Shown: positions 1 through 9,823, numbered from the stretch's first letter. The stretch is DNA of 64,000 nt from Candidatus Hydrogenedentota bacterium (GCA_019637335.1 JAHBVV010000022.1:58686-122685), one strand, 5' to 3'. Numbers and translations are program-made. The notes: generated by a model from the sequence alone, not told the origin.

Positions 1-410
1 ATGAGGTTGATGTGGTCGGAAATGAGCATCAGGTCGCCCGCGCGAAACTGGGGGTTCAGGCCGCCGGCCGCGTTGGATACGATCAGGGTGTGCACCCCGA
101 GCGCCCGGGCCACCCGAACCGGAAAGGTCACCTGCTGCAGCGTGTAGCCCTCGTAGTAGTGAAAACGCCCCGAGAGCGCCACCACCGGCGTATCCGCCAG
201 CGTGCCAAAGACCAATTCGCCCGCGTGCGTATCCACGGTCGACGTGGGGAAGTGGGGGAGATCGCCGTAGGGAATCCGGGCCTCGACCTGGAGCCGATCC
301 GCCAGGGAACCCAGCCCCGTCCCCAACACCACCGCGACTTCGGGATGGAGGGTGGCCCGCTCGCGCACCCTGGCGACCGCTTCCTGGACCATTTCACCAA
401 GTGTAGCCAT
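1..410 (-). CDS. Purine nucleoside phosphorylase, N-terminal part (runs off left edge)
   Basis: This enzyme cleaves purine (deoxy)ribonucleosides with phosphate to the free base and (deoxy)ribose-1-phosphate in the cytosolic purine salvage pathway. The visible 136 residues carry the class I (trimeric) PNP signatures: the phosphate-binding glycine loop VVLGTGLGSLAD near residue 30, the RFHYYEGY segment, and NAAGGLNP followed by GDLMLISDHIN at the edge. The start ATG at 410 follows a perfect AGGAGG-type ribosome site. It is the third gene of a minus-strand run with accA and the YggU-like gene, so co-transcription is likely. The C-terminal half is outside the window, so integrity cannot be judged. 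The MTAP-like subgroup is an alternative, but the spacing fits PunA/XapA better. Confidence 0.9.
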   Translation of the reverse strand, partial: MATLGEMVQEAVARVRERATLHPEVAVVLGTGLGSLADRLQVEARIPYGDLPHFPTSTVDTHAGELVFGTLADTPVVALSGRFHYYEGYTLQQVTFPVRVARALGVHTLIVSNAAGGLNPQFRAGDLMLISDHINL

Positions 411-478
411 ACAACCTCCTCAACCGCTCTTAAACGGGCCTGTTCGCCAATCCTGCAAGAGCGCGTCACGCAATCTCG

Positions 479-790
479 CTACCGGCGCGCCCGCATCGCG
501 CCATCCAGCGCGCGCCGCACCTCCGCCGCATCCACGCCATCAATACACAATGCCTTCATTCTGGAATGGCCACCCGCCGCCAGGGTGATGCGGCGGCGGC
601 GGATCCCAGTCAAGTCCGCGAGAAACCGGATCAGCGCCTGATTCGCGGCGCCCTCCGCGGGAGGCGCGGCAATCGCAACCCGGTAGTAGTCCTCGGTAGC
701 CTCCAGCACGGCGTTTCTCGCGGCCCCGGGCTGCACCTTTAAGCGCAACAGCGCGCCGCCCTCCCGATCTTCCACCGCACCGGCCGACAC
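479..790 (-). CDS. DUF167 / YggU family protein
   Basis: This is a 103-residue protein of the DUF167 (YggU) family, whose biochemical role is not established. It shows the family landmarks in order: LRLKVQPGAARN near the N-terminus, VAIAAPPAEGAANQALIRFLA in the middle, and a basic turn RRRITLAAGGHSRMKAL before the C-terminal helix. The length is typical of the family. The start is a GTG only 2 bases after the accA stop, which implies translational coupling. The next gene downstream is the purine nucleoside phosphorylase. Confidence 0.85.
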   Translation of the reverse strand: MSAGAVEDREGGALLRLKVQPGAARNAVLEATEDYYRVAIAAPPAEGAANQALIRFLADLTGIRRRRITLAAGGHSRMKALCIDGVDAAEVRRALDGAMRARR

Positions 791-792
791 CG

Positions 793-1920
793 CTACTGGG
801 CGGCCCGAGCCGCTTCCGCCTCGCGATCCGGAGCGCCGGCGGGTTCTTCTTCGGCGGGCGCCTCCTTTTCGCCGCTACCGAGGGCCTTTTCGGTGTGCGC
901 GCCGCCGGCGGCCTCGGCAACCTCGGTCACGTCCGGCTCCGCGGGGGGCGCGGCGGGCGTTTCTTCCTCCAGCTCGGGCGCTTCTTCGAGCCAACGCCCC
1001 ATCCGGCGGAATTTCTCCTGGCGTCGCTCCAGGGTCCATGCGCCCGCGTCGGCTTCGGCCAGAAAGGCGCGGATCTCCTCCGACACCGACTGGCAGGCCG
1101 CGTCGGGGTCGCGGTGTGCGCCGCCGTTCGGCTCGCGCAGCACCGAATCGATCACACCGAGGCCGAGCAAGTCGGTCGCCGAAACACGCAAGGCGGAAGC
1201 CGCCATTTCCTTTTTCTCCACATCGCGCCAGAGGATCTCCGCGCAACGTTCCGGCGGGCAGATGACATACACCGCGTGTTCAAACATGGCGATGCGATCG
1301 CCGATTGCGATGGCCAGTGCGCCGCCGCTTCCGCCCTCGCCCAGTATGATCGAGAGAATCGGCGTATTGATCGAGAAGCACTCGAGCAGATTGTTGGCGA
1401 TGGCGAAACCCTGGCCATGCTTCTCCGCCTCGAGGCCGGGGTGCGCGGCCGGGGTGTCGACAAACGTAATGACCGGATGGCCGAGCCGCTCGGCCATCTT
1501 GAAAAGCCGCAGCGCCTTCCGGTAGCCCTCCGGATGCGACATGCCGAAGTTACACTTCACCTTCTCGTCGGTGTCCACGCCCTTCTGCTGGCCGGCCACG
1601 AAGACCGTGCGGCCCTGAAACCGGGCAATCCCACAGACCATCGCGGCGTCATCGCCCAGCGCCTTGTCGCCGTGAAGCTCCACGAAGTCCTCAAAGATCC
1701 GTTCCACGAACGTGCGCATGCGAGGCCGCTTGGGGTGGCGAGCAAGCTGCACGCGCTCCCACGGTGAAATATTCGCGAATATGGCCTCGCGCTGCGCATC
1801 CCGTTGCTCGCGCAAGGACTCGCGCTCTTCCTCGGTTTCAGCTTTCTCTATCTGCGCTTCGATGTCGTGCAACGGTTGCTCGAAGGGCAGGACGATCTCG
1901 GTGGTGTTCTTTGATCGCAT
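793..1920 (-). CDS. accA: Acetyl-CoA carboxylase carboxyltransferase subunit alpha
   Basis: AccA pairs with AccD to move the carboxyl group from biotin to acetyl-CoA, giving malonyl-CoA for fatty acid synthesis. Visible family features are the N-terminal FEQPLHDIEAQI helix, the crotonase-fold core with DTPAAHPGLEAEKHGQ, the oxyanion segment GEGGSGGALAIAIGDR, and CPPERCAEILWRD. The start is placed at MRSKNTTEIVLPF (1920) because canonical AccA begins just before FEQP; an upstream in-frame ATG would add 18 unconserved residues. The C-terminus is about 60-70 residues longer than usual, forming a low-complexity Ala/Glu/Pro tail. It is the first gene of an apparent accA-yggU-PNP operon. accD is not in the window. 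Confidence 0.95.
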   Translation of the reverse strand: MRSKNTTEIVLPFEQPLHDIEAQIEKAETEEERESLREQRDAQREAIFANISPWERVQLARHPKRPRMRTFVERIFEDFVELHGDKALGDDAAMVCGIARFQGRTVFVAGQQKGVDTDEKVKCNFGMSHPEGYRKALRLFKMAERLGHPVITFVDTPAAHPGLEAEKHGQGFAIANNLLECFSINTPILSIILGEGGSGGALAIAIGDRIAMFEHAVYVICPPERCAEILWRDVEKKEMAASALRVSATDLLGLGVIDSVLREPNGGAHRDPDAACQSVSEEIRAFLAEADAGAWTLERRQEKFRRMGRWLEEAPELEEETPAAPPAEPDVTEVAEAAGGAHTEKALGSGEKEAPAEEEPAGAPDREAEAARAAQ

Positions 1921-2070
1921 GATCTGCACGATTCGTTGATCCCATACGTGGTGAAAGGCGCGGCCAGAGGGCACAGGCGCCCGGGCAATCCCTACTGCGG
2001 GGCAAACACGCCTATTGTAACACGGTCGCCCCCGGAATGCAGCCCGGCTTTTCCCGCCGGAGAAAATGGA

Positions 2071-2104
2071 AAACCTCGGCGGGGCGAGCGCCCGGCCGAG
2101 GTTT
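2071..2104 (-). terminator. Probable intrinsic terminator of the small zinc-motif gene
   Basis: A perfect 10-bp stem (AAACCTCGGC / GCCGAGGTTT) encloses a GC-rich loop that can itself pair. On the minus strand the 3' arm ends in GGTTTT. It lies 24 bases beyond the stop of the 45-residue gene at 2128-2265, between that gene and accA. Confidence 0.7.
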
Positions 2105-2127
2105 AGAGTGGCGATTGGTGTTTCGAG

Positions 2128-2265
2128 TTAAACCGTCTCAAGTATCTCGCCGAAGTATTCCTGGTAACATTCGGCATGCCAATACTCACCTTCAAGGTCC
2201 ACGGCTTCACCAAACTCGAAATCGACGTCCTCAATGTGCTCATTGCACAACGTGCACTGTTTCAT
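2128..2265 (-). CDS. Small (45 aa) zinc-finger-like protein
   Basis: This gene is not a recognised family member, but it is well supported as coding. It has a strong GGAGGT site 9 bases before the ATG, a clean stop, and a hairpin terminator just downstream. The product starts MKQCTLCNEHIED and later has EYWHAECYQEYF, giving a CxxC...HxxC arrangement typical of a single zinc knuckle or LIM-like half-site; the rest is strongly acidic. It stands alone between accA and an AT-rich upstream region, so it is probably monocistronic. A role in binding nucleic acid or a protein partner is only inference. Confidence 0.7.
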   Translation of the reverse strand: MKQCTLCNEHIEDVDFEFGEAVDLEGEYWHAECYQEYFGEILETV

Positions 2266-2579
2266 GGTTCTATTCACCTCCATTTCATTCTGGTCTTAGT
2301 ACGCTCTTGTGCACGCATACTTGAACGGCTTTTACCACAAGCGACGCAATAAGTCAAGAAAAAAAATACGAAACGGCGAATTTTTTTGAAATTAGGGATG
2401 ACAAAAAAATCAGTTTGGTAAATTAATCAATATAAACCGTTCAAAATAAACTACTTCCAATGTGTTAAATTTCTGCGGATTTTCGCGTTCAGACCGGAAT
2501 TCCGCAATCGGAAATCTGCAATTTTTTCGCCGAATAGGTCCCGTATACCCCGCATGGCCGCCGAAAAACGGATCGCCGA
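2266..2579. other. AT-rich intergenic region
   Basis: About 310 bases without a supportable gene. The stretch 2330-2480 has many A/T runs, in sharp contrast to the GC-rich surroundings. It presumably holds the promoter of the 45-residue zinc-motif gene on the minus strand and the 3' end of the nuclease-fold gene's transcript. No specific operator could be named. Confidence 0.5.
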
Positions 2580-3428
2580 TCAGTCCAGTTCCGGCGGGAC
2601 AATCCGCGCGATGACGGGCATGTGATCGGACGGAAATCGGCCGTTTTCGTGGCGCGCGTCGATGGCGCACGCCGTCACCCGAGCGCCGGGCGAGACGAGG
2701 ATCCAGTCAATCCGCCGGTATTGTTCCGGCGCGGGAATGGCAAAGCCGTTCCAGGTGTTCGGGTCCCCGGTTCGAACCGCCGCTTCATTCCACGTATCGA
2801 GGAGACCGCCCTCGGTAAGGGCCTTCCAGGGCGCGCTGGTTTCCGCGTTCGCGTTGAAATCGCCAGTGAGCACCACGAATTCGCCGGCGTGCAATTCCCG
2901 GATCCGGGCTTCCAGCATTCGCGCGCTTTCAAGGCGCGCCTGTTCGCCCCGGTGGTCGAAATGGGTGTTGTAGAAATAGAAGGTCCGCCCGGTGGCGCGC
3001 CGGTAGAACTTCACCCACGAGGCAATGCGCGGGAGGGACGAATCCCAGGACTTGGAGCCGGGCGCGCCGGCTGTTTCCGAAAGCCAGAAATGCCCCGATT
3101 CCAGGGGGATCAGGGCGTCCTTCCGGTAGAGAATCGCCGTCATCTCGCCGGTCGCGTCCTCCTGGCGTCCCAAGCCGATCCAGGCGTAATGCGGCAGCTG
3201 ATCCGCGAGATACTGCGCCTGGAAGTCGAGGCATTCCTGCGTCCCGATGATGTCCGGATCGTATTCCTTAACGAGCGCGACCAGGCGGTCGCGGCGGAGA
3301 TCCCAGGCGTCCGGACCGTCATTTGCGGAACCATAGCGCAGGTTGTAAGACATCACAGAGAGTTCGGGGGCCGGGGCGCCGGTCGCCAGCAGGGCCGACG
3401 CGGACAGCAAGAGCGAAACGAGAGACAT
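2580..3428 (-). CDS. Secreted endonuclease/exonuclease/phosphatase family protein
   Basis: This is a metal-dependent phosphoesterase fold (EEP/DNase I-like), 282 residues, whose substrate cannot be read from sequence. Fold motifs appear in order: SVMSYNLRYG, IIGTQECLDFQ (metal-binding Glu), NTHFDHRGEQAR, LTGDFNAN (catalytic Asp and Asn), RIDWILVS, and FPSDHMPVIA (catalytic Asp-His). The start at 3428 gives a short hydrophobic signal peptide (LVSLLLSASALLATGAPA) and has a GGAG site 8 bases upstream; an in-frame upstream start would put a non-signal sequence first. Export to the periplasm or outside is expected. Family members act on nucleic acids, phospholipids or inositol phosphates. Confidence 0.85.
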   Translation of the reverse strand: MSLVSLLLSASALLATGAPAPELSVMSYNLRYGSANDGPDAWDLRRDRLVALVKEYDPDIIGTQECLDFQAQYLADQLPHYAWIGLGRQEDATGEMTAILYRKDALIPLESGHFWLSETAGAPGSKSWDSSLPRIASWVKFYRRATGRTFYFYNTHFDHRGEQARLESARMLEARIRELHAGEFVVLTGDFNANAETSAPWKALTEGGLLDTWNEAAVRTGDPNTWNGFAIPAPEQYRRIDWILVSPGARVTACAIDARHENGRFPSDHMPVIARIVPPELD

Positions 3429-3652
3429 GGAACAAACTCCGGGGGTGGAGGTTCGGATTGGCGCGCCACCGGCTATCCGGTGACGCCGCGCGCCGCCGAT
3501 ACCGGCCCGAACCCGCTGAGGCTGCGGTGTGATTGGAATCAACGCCGCCTATGCTGGCAGAATACCGCTGCTGGACGCAACCGCCCGCCGCGCGGCTCCG
3601 CCGCCGGCCCCGCGCGTAACCTTCCCCGTACCCGGTAAAGATCGGATGCCGC

Positions 3653-4222
3653 ATGACCCACAACGCCCCGCCCGCCATCCACCTCGTCGCTGTCTCGGGC
3701 AGCGTGCGCCGCGATGGCTATACGCGCCGATTTCTTGATCTGATGATCGGCATGCTCGAAGCCTACCCCGGCGTTACCGTGGATTGCATCGATCCGGCGG
3801 ATTTTCAGCTGGCCTTTCCCGGGCAGCCGGAGGCCGGCGCCTTCCAGCGGGCGCTTACGGACCGCGTGACGCCCGCCGACGGCATTCTGCTGTCCACGCC
3901 GGAATACCACGGCAGTTACAGCAGCGTGATCAAAGTTCTCATTGATAGCATGGGGTATCCATCGGTCATGGCGGGGAAGCCAGTATCCTTGCTGGGCATC
4001 GCCACCGGGCGGCTGGGCGCCATCAAGGCCCTGGAACACCTGCGCAGCGTCTGCTCCCATGCCGGCGCCATCGTGCTTCCCTACCCCGTTTCCGTGGCGG
4101 AAGCCCACAATCGAATGGACGCGGCGGGGGCCTGCACCGACCCCGACATCAACGAACAGATGGCGCAATGCGCGCGCCAGCTCGTGGCCTATACCCGCTC
4201 GCATGCGAGCCTCAAGGGCTGA
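3653..4222 (+). CDS. NADPH-dependent FMN reductase family protein
   Basis: This flavodoxin-like oxidoreductase of 189 residues binds FMN and uses NAD(P)H. The first strand and phosphate loop read VAVSGSVRRDGYTRR, and the second loop STPEYHGSYSSVIKV matches the flavin ring-binding PEYN/H segment of the NADPH-dependent FMN reductase family (PF03358). The last third has the expected CSHAGAIVLPYPVSV region. The start codon has only a weak ribosome site. It is transcribed divergently from the nuclease-fold gene and convergently with the lipoprotein gene, so it is probably monocistronic. Quinone, azo or chromate reductase activity is possible and cannot be separated here. Confidence 0.85.
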   Translation: MTHNAPPAIHLVAVSGSVRRDGYTRRFLDLMIGMLEAYPGVTVDCIDPADFQLAFPGQPEAGAFQRALTDRVTPADGILLSTPEYHGSYSSVIKVLIDSMGYPSVMAGKPVSLLGIATGRLGAIKALEHLRSVCSHAGAIVLPYPVSVAEAHNRMDAAGACTDPDINEQMAQCARQLVAYTRSHASLKG

Positions 4223-4229
4223 CCCGGCG

Positions 4230-4625
4230 CTACTCCGGGAGATCCTCCGCCACTTTCTCCACCACTTTTTTCTGGACGAAGCCGAGTTTGATGAAGGAGC
4301 CATCCGGGTTTTCCCAGATGTGCCACGCGGTAACCGTCGGCGCCACGTACGCCGACTCACCGGCGCTGTAGGTGGACTCCTGCCGGTCCGACTCCGCGCC
4401 GAGCACATCCCGCGCCTGCGGGTACGTCATCCCGTGGAGAATTTCCTCAAATTGCGCCTGGGTAAACGTCGGGCGCGCGGGCGGCGCGGGTTCCTGGGGA
4501 GCCGGCGGGGGAGGGGGCGGCGGCGGATCGCCGCAACCGGCCGCCAGCGACAAGGCAAGGCAAGCCCCAATCAGGCCGTTCCAGCGCCAATGACCGTTCC
4601 AGCGCGCATGACCCGGATTCTTCAT
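4230..4625 (-). CDS. Small BamE/SmpA-like lipoprotein
   Basis: This is a predicted lipoprotein of 131 residues. A hydrophobic stretch ends at a lipobox LAAGC, followed by a polyproline linker of eight prolines. The folded part reads ILHGMTYPQARDVLG, then VTAWHIWENPDGS and LGFVQKKVVEK, the pattern of the SmpA/BamE and DUF3862 fold: a helix with GMxxxxVxxxLG, then a strand with WxNpDGS. Its start overlaps the stop of the diguanylate cyclase gene by 4 bases (ATGA), so the two are translationally coupled. Its function is unknown; members of this fold act in envelope assembly or as small inhibitors. Confidence 0.7.
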   Translation of the reverse strand: MKNPGHARWNGHWRWNGLIGACLALSLAAGCGDPPPPPPPPAPQEPAPPARPTFTQAQFEEILHGMTYPQARDVLGAESDRQESTYSAGESAYVAPTVTAWHIWENPDGSFIKLGFVQKKVVEKVAEDLPE

Positions 4626-5656
4626 AGCCCATCGATCTCCACACGGTTTCTGCCGAGTTCCTTCGCGCGGTATAGAGCGCGATCAGCCGCTTCCACCAGC
4701 GCGGCGGGCGCGGCCAGATCGCGGCGGTGCTGCGCGACGCCAATGCTGGTGGTCACGTGAAGATCCTGTCCGGTGGCGCCTCGAAAGACGTGCGCACGGA
4801 CCAGGGCGCACAGCTTGTTGGCAAGCAACGCGGCCTCCTGCAGGACGGTCTCGGGGAGTACTACGACCATCTCTTCCCCGCCATACCGGCAGCAAATGTC
4901 GGAATCGCGGGTGTTTTCCTCCAGCAACCGGGCAAACTGCTGCAAGACCAGATCTCCGGTCTGATGCCCGTGGGTATCATTAAACTTCTTGAAGTGGTCG
5001 ATGTCAAACAACATGATCGAGAAGGTGCGGCTATAGCGGTCGGCGGCCGCGAATTCCTCTTCGAGCCGCAGGTCGAAATAGCGGCGCACGAACAGCCCGG
5101 TCAGGCCATCGGTGACGGCGAGGGCATAGAGTTTGGCGTTGTGGATCGCGATGGCGATCTGCGCGCCGAGCTGCCACAGGAGGATCTGGTCCTCCTCCTG
5201 GAATGGCTCGCCATCTTCCGGATCTTCGAGCACGAGGAGGCCAAGCGGCTCGTTCTTGGCAATAAGCGGAATCAACGCCGCGGCCCGGTTCCCGTCCCAC
5301 TCGAGAACCGCCGCCCGGCTTTCCAGGGCCCGGCCGAAACGCGGGCCCCGGGCGGAGATTGTGTCCTCCGCCAGGCGCTCCCGCGTGATCAGGTCCTTCC
5401 CGTACCGCGCGACCACCGGCTGAAGCGTGCGCCCGTCCTTGCTCAATTCGTAGACGGTGACCCGGCGCACGTTCAAGGCCCCCTGCACGACGGTGGCGAT
5501 GATGGGGAGGGTTTCGTGCAGTTCCAGGGTCTCGGTGATCGCCAGGCCGATCTCGCGCAGGGTCGACAGGTGATCCACCTGCCGGACCAGCTGCATGTTC
5601 CGCCGGTACAGCGCGTCAAAATCGCCGCCGGTCTCGGGGAGTTTTCTACCCACCAA
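4622..5656 (-). CDS. GAF-GGDEF diguanylate cyclase
   Basis: The predicted enzyme makes cyclic di-GMP from two GTP. Residues about 35-175 form a GAF sensor domain after an N-terminal helix; residues 180-344 are a GGDEF domain beginning VTDGLTGLFVRRYFD. The metal-binding DIDHFKKFND segment is intact. The active-site loop reads GGEEM (259-263) rather than GGDEF/GGEEF, so the last position is unusual. An allosteric inhibition site RDSD (250-253) sits 5 residues before it, as in product-inhibited cyclases. The stop overlaps the start of the lipoprotein gene. Cytosolic, since no membrane segment or signal peptide is seen. Confidence 0.88.
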   Translation of the reverse strand: MVGRKLPETGGDFDALYRRNMQLVRQVDHLSTLREIGLAITETLELHETLPIIATVVQGALNVRRVTVYELSKDGRTLQPVVARYGKDLITRERLAEDTISARGPRFGRALESRAAVLEWDGNRAAALIPLIAKNEPLGLLVLEDPEDGEPFQEEDQILLWQLGAQIAIAIHNAKLYALAVTDGLTGLFVRRYFDLRLEEEFAAADRYSRTFSIMLFDIDHFKKFNDTHGHQTGDLVLQQFARLLEENTRDSDICCRYGGEEMVVVLPETVLQEAALLANKLCALVRAHVFRGATGQDLHVTTSIGVAQHRRDLAAPAALVEAADRALYRAKELGRNRVEIDGL

Positions 5657-5797
5657 ATCCCTCCTCTTTCACCGCCCATATTAGCACGCGGGCCATAGCG
5701 GCGCCACGTGGGGGCGTGGCCGTTTGTCCGGCGCCCATGCCGTCGGTTACACTCAAACCGGGGATGGTGGACCTTCATTCATCAAGGAATCAGGCGT

Positions 5798-8700
5798 TTG
5801 CTTACGGCCGTGCGTCTTTTCAGTGTCGAGCTGGTGCAGAATCTGGCGGTCCTCGTGGCCGTTTGCGCCATTTCCGGCGTTGTGGGGCGTCATCTGCGCG
5901 AATCGGCCGGTGCGCGCGCGCTTCAGGGGCTTCTTTTCGGAAGCGCGGCCGTCGTAACGATGCTGGCCCCTTTTCAGTTTACCGCTGGCATCCAGTTCGA
6001 CGCGCGCTCGGTGGCGCTCAGTGTATGCGGGGCCTTCTTCGGCCCCGCCGCGGCGCTGACCGCCGCGATCCTGGCGGCGGCGTGCCGGATCGCCCTGGGC
6101 GGAGGCGGAACGCTCACCGGACTCCTGGTCATCGCAAGCTCCGCCGCTATCGGCGTACTGTTCTTCTACCGGCGTCCGGCGTCGGACACGGCCCGGTTTC
6201 TAGCAACGATGCTCGCCCTGGGGTTGGCCGTGCACGCCGTGATGCTCGCGCTCATGTTTACCCTGCCCGGTGGCGCCGCCTGGGAAGTCCTCCCCTTGAT
6301 CGCCCCCACGGTCCTGGTCTTCTATCCGCTCGCAACGGCCCTCATCGGCACCATCCTTTCCGATCAGTTTGAAGCCCGGGCGCTCCTTCGCCGGGTCGCG
6401 GAAAGCGAGGAGTCTCTCCGAATGGCGGGGGAAGTGGCGCGCGTGGGCGGCTGGTCCATCGAGCCGGCGACCGGCGCCATGCAGTGGACGCCGCAGGTGG
6501 CCGCAATGTTGGATCTGCCCGCCGGCCACCCCCCTGAGCTTCAGGAGGTGCTCAAACTGTTCCCCCCGGCGTCGCGCGCCGCCGTGGACGCCGCATACCA
6601 GGCGTGCGCCCAAAGCGGGGCGCCCTTTGATCTGGAAGTGGAACTCTTGACCGCGCGAGACCGGCGGATCTGGGTCCGAACCATCGCGCGCCCCGAGCGC
6701 GATCAGGCCGGATCGATTGTCCGAATACAGGGCGCGGTGCAGGAAATCACGGTTCTGAAGGATTTCGAGCGGCTCGTGGCCCAGAGCGCCAGTCGGTTCC
6801 ACCAGCTTGCCGACACCGTCCCATTGTTCGTGTGGACCGCGACGCCCGACGGCACGCTCGACTTCACAAATGCGGAATACAAGCGATACGCCGGATCTCC
6901 CGAAGATGCGGATCCCGGCAGTTTCTGGATCGGGACGGTCCATCCGAGCGATCGCAAACGCGTGCTGGAGACCTGGGAAGCGGCTGTGCGGCAGGCCGAG
7001 CGCTACAGTTGCGAATTTCGCGTTCGCCGGCACGACGGAGAGTACCGCTGGCACTGCGCGAGAGCGCTGCCGCTTCGGGACGAAAGCGGCGAGATTGTGA
7101 AGTGGTGCGGCACGGGCACGGACATCCATGACACGAAATTAAACGAGGTAACCCTGTCCCGCATGGCCGCGCGCCTGCGCACGACGCTAGAAAGCATCAC
7201 CGACGCGTTCTACATACTGGACCGAAACTGGCGCTTCACCTATCTGAATTCCGAGGCCGAACGCCTCTTGCGCCACACGCGCGAAGAGATGCTCGGCAGG
7301 CGCCCGGTGGACTTCTTCCCGGACGCGATCGATGGCGAGGTCGCGCAACGGTACAGCCAGGCATTTCGTTCGGGCGAGGCCGCGCATTTCGAGACCTATT
7401 TCGAACCCTTTGGGCAGTGGTTTGAAGTTCATGCCTATCCCTCGGACGAAGGGCTGGCCGTATATTTCCGGGACATCACCTCGCGCGTCCAGAGCGAGGC
7501 GGAACTGCGTGCGGTGAGCAACCGGCTCCAGAATCTGCTCGAATTCAGCCCGCTGTTGATCACCGAACTTGATTGTGAAGGCCGCTACCTGATGGCCAAC
7601 AAGGCGGTGGCGAACCTCGTGGGGCGTCCAGCGGGCGAGATTGTTGGCCGCCACCTCTCCGAGTTGCTTCCGCCCGATAGCGCCCGGCTCTTCCTATCGC
7701 GGATCCAGCAGGTTCAGGCGTCGCGGGCGCCGCTTTTCGTGGAAGACCTCTTGCCCATGCGCGAACAGGCGCGCACCTACTCCACAGTGCTGTTTCCCTT
7801 GTTGGACGAATCGGGCGCGGTGGCTTCCGTGGCCGGTGTCGCCCAGGACATCACCGAACAAAAGGCCGCCCGGGAGGAGCGCGATCGCCTGGAGTCCCAG
7901 TTGCGCCAGGCCCAGAAACTTGAAGCCGTCGGGCAGCTTGCCGGCGGCGTCGCGCACGATTTCAACAATATGCTGGGCGTCATACTCGGGCACGCGGAAA
8001 TGCTGCTTTCGGCCATACCGGAAGACGACCCGATCTACCACCAGCTTGAAGAAGTGCAGCACGCCGCGACACGATCGGCGGAATTGACCCGCCAGTTGCT
8101 GGCGTTCGCGCGCAAGCAGACCATTGCGCCGAAAGTGCTCGATCTGACCGAAACGGTCTCCGGAATGCTGAAAATCCTGCGGCGGCTCGTGGGCGAAGAC
8201 ATTACCATCGAATGGAGGCCCGGCGGCGGCGCGTTGCCCGTGCTCGCGGACCCGTCGCAGGTGGATCAAGTCGTCGCGAATCTGGCGGTAAACGCCCGCG
8301 ACGCCATCGGCGGCAACGGCGCGATCACCCTCGAAACCGCGGCCGCCACCTTCGATGCGGCGTACTGCCAGCGCCATCCCGGTCACCTGCCGGGCGAGTA
8401 TGCCGTCATCGCGATGCGCGATACGGGATGCGGGATGAATGAGGAGACGGTGTCGCACATATTCGAGCCATTCTTCACCACCAAAGCCCAGGGCAGCGGA
8501 ACGGGCCTCGGGCTGGCCACCGTCTACGGCATTGTCCAGCAGAATCGCGGCTTTGTCACCGTCTCCAGCACGCCCGGGTCGGGCAGCGATTTCCGCGTGT
8601 ACTTCCCGATCTTCCGCGGCGCGGCGCCCGCCAGCCCCGCGCCCCCGCCCGAAAGCCATGCGCCGGGTGGCGAGGAAACCGTACTGCTCGTGGAGGACGA

Positions 8701-9049
8701 GGCCGCGCTGCTCCAGTTAAGCAAGCGCATGCTCCAGGCGCTGGGATACAACGTGCTCGCGGCGGATACTCCGGGCAAAGCGATTGATATTGCCTCATCG
8801 TTCGAGGGTCGGATCGATTTGCTGATTACCGATGTGGTGATGCCGGAGATGAATGGGCGCGAACTGCGCGAGAAACTCGATACGGTGCGCCCGGGCCTGC
8901 GCACGCTGTTTATGTCGGGCTATACCGCCGACGTGATAGACCGGCGGGGCGCCCTGGACAGCGGAGTTTACTTTCTCTCAAAGCCCTTCAAGATCAAGCA
9001 GCTGGCCGCGATGGTGCGCGAGGCCCTGGATCGCGCCGGAGCCTCGTGA
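5798..9049 (+). CDS. Hybrid sensor histidine kinase (5TM-LYT, four PAS, HisKA, HATPase, receiver)
   Basis: This is a membrane-anchored hybrid sensor kinase of about 1,083 residues. The N-terminal ~190 residues are a 5TM-LYT-type membrane module ([19 protein letters not shown]). Four PAS domains follow (for example [57 protein letters not shown]). The HisKA box GGVAHDFNN has its phospho-accepting His at about 720. The ATPase part has [19 protein letters not shown] and [11 protein letters not shown]. The C-terminal receiver has VEDEAAL, Asp about 1012 in [13 protein letters not shown], and [10 protein letters not shown]. The start is uncertain: a TTG at 5798 has an AAGGA site 10 bases upstream; a GTG at 5810 and an upstream GTG at 5708 also fit. 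It stands alone with no adjacent response-regulator partner. Confidence 0.9.
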   Translation: MLTAVRLFSVELVQNLAVLVAVCAISGVVGRHLRESAGARALQGLLFGSAAVVTMLAPFQFTAGIQFDARSVALSVCGAFFGPAAALTAAILAAACRIALGGGGTLTGLLVIASSAAIGVLFFYRRPASDTARFLATMLALGLAVHAVMLALMFTLPGGAAWEVLPLIAPTVLVFYPLATALIGTILSDQFEARALLRRVAESEESLRMAGEVARVGGWSIEPATGAMQWTPQVAAMLDLPAGHPPELQEVLKLFPPASRAAVDAAYQACAQSGAPFDLEVELLTARDRRIWVRTIARPERDQAGSIVRIQGAVQEITVLKDFERLVAQSASRFHQLADTVPLFVWTATPDGTLDFTNAEYKRYAGSPEDADPGSFWIGTVHPSDRKRVLETWEAAVRQAERYSCEFRVRRHDGEYRWHCARALPLRDESGEIVKWCGTGTDIHDTKLNEVTLSRMAARLRTTLESITDAFYILDRNWRFTYLNSEAERLLRHTREEMLGRRPVDFFPDAIDGEVAQRYSQAFRSGEAAHFETYFEPFGQWFEVHAYPSDEGLAVYFRDITSRVQSEAELRAVSNRLQNLLEFSPLLITELDCEGRYLMANKAVANLVGRPAGEIVGRHLSELLPPDSARLFLSRIQQVQASRAPLFVEDLLPMREQARTYSTVLFPLLDESGAVASVAGVAQDITEQKAAREERDRLESQLRQAQKLEAVGQLAGGVAHDFNNMLGVILGHAEMLLSAIPEDDPIYHQLEEVQHAATRSAELTRQLLAFARKQTIAPKVLDLTETVSGMLKILRRLVGEDITIEWRPGGGALPVLADPSQVDQVVANLAVNARDAIGGNGAITLETAAATFDAAYCQRHPGHLPGEYAVIAMRDTGCGMNEETVSHIFEPFFTTKAQGSGTGLGLATVYGIVQQNRGFVTVSSTPGSGSDFRVYFPIFRGAAPASPAPPPESHAPGGEETVLLVEDEAALLQLSKRMLQALGYNVLAADTPGKAIDIASSFEGRIDLLITDVVMPEMNGRELREKLDTVRPGLRTLFMSGYTADVIDRRGALDSGVYFLSKPFKIKQLAAMVREALDRAGAS

Positions 9050-9158
9050 TCCGCCCCGATCGGGATGTCGATATTGCCTGGCGATTACCGTATCATTGGC
9101 TTGGACCATTAACCGTCTGAACGCGCGCATATACGGCGCGCCTCCTGGAGAATGACGT

Positions 9159-9638
9159 ATGCAAAGCGTAAGGCCGTCCCTTCATCGTTCCTCTTTGAAG
9201 GCAGGTATCCTGCTCCTGGCCGGAATTCTGCTTCCGGTGGTGATGGTTGCCGCCCGGGATTCCCCGCCGGACGACGAGGCGGCGGTGCGCGCGGTGGTGG
9301 AACAATACTTCCACGGGATCATCGCGTACGACGAGGAAGCGCTGAGAAATGCCTTTCACCCCGACGCCGCGGTCATCGGGTTGAACAAGGAAGGCGAGAC
9401 GGAAAGTGTGCGGTTTGACGATTGGGTGGTCTACACACGCGGAACCGCGCCCGACGCCACGGGGCGCAACAATACGATCGTCAGCGTGGATATAACCGGC
9501 ACGGCCGCCGTAGTGAAGACGGATCTGAACTGGCCCCACGTCCGCTACACCGATTACCTCTCGCTCATGAAGAGCGGCGGCGAATGGCGCATCGTCAACA
9601 AGATCTTTCACCGCGGCGCCCCGGGGGAAACGCTCTGA
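9159..9638 (+). CDS. Exported NTF2-like (lumazine-binding-type) protein
   Basis: This is a 159-residue protein with an N-terminal signal peptide (basic start, then AGILLLAGILLPVVMVAA) and one SnoaL/NTF2-like domain. The domain reads AAVRAVVEQYFHGIIAYDEEALRNAFHPDA at its first helices and ends YLSLMKSGGEWRIVNKIFH, the pattern of the 'putative lumazine-binding' family (PF12893). A GGAG site lies 8 bases before the ATG. Family members bind small hydrophobic ligands or act as cyclases, but no catalytic residue set can be assigned here. It lies between the hybrid kinase and the purine genes without clear coupling to either. Confidence 0.75.
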   Translation: MQSVRPSLHRSSLKAGILLLAGILLPVVMVAARDSPPDDEAAVRAVVEQYFHGIIAYDEEALRNAFHPDAAVIGLNKEGETESVRFDDWVVYTRGTAPDATGRNNTIVSVDITGTAAVVKTDLNWPHVRYTDYLSLMKSGGEWRIVNKIFHRGAPGETL

Positions 9639-9823
9639 CAGCGGTTTGGCGACGGCCGGCAGGTTGCGATTGCGAAATCGAGCGCGCATCCACATCGGCC
9701 TGCCCCCCGGGATTGCGAGACCCGTTGAGAATTCGACATTGCCGCGCAATTGCCGTATCATTCCCTTCCTTTTGTTAAAATCGCGGACCCGCGCCACCGG
9801 CGCCTCCCGCGGGAGGAATGGAA

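Noticed and set aside
2760..2790. tRNA-like GGTTCGAACC
   Set aside because: It lies inside the nuclease-fold gene with no cloverleaf around it.
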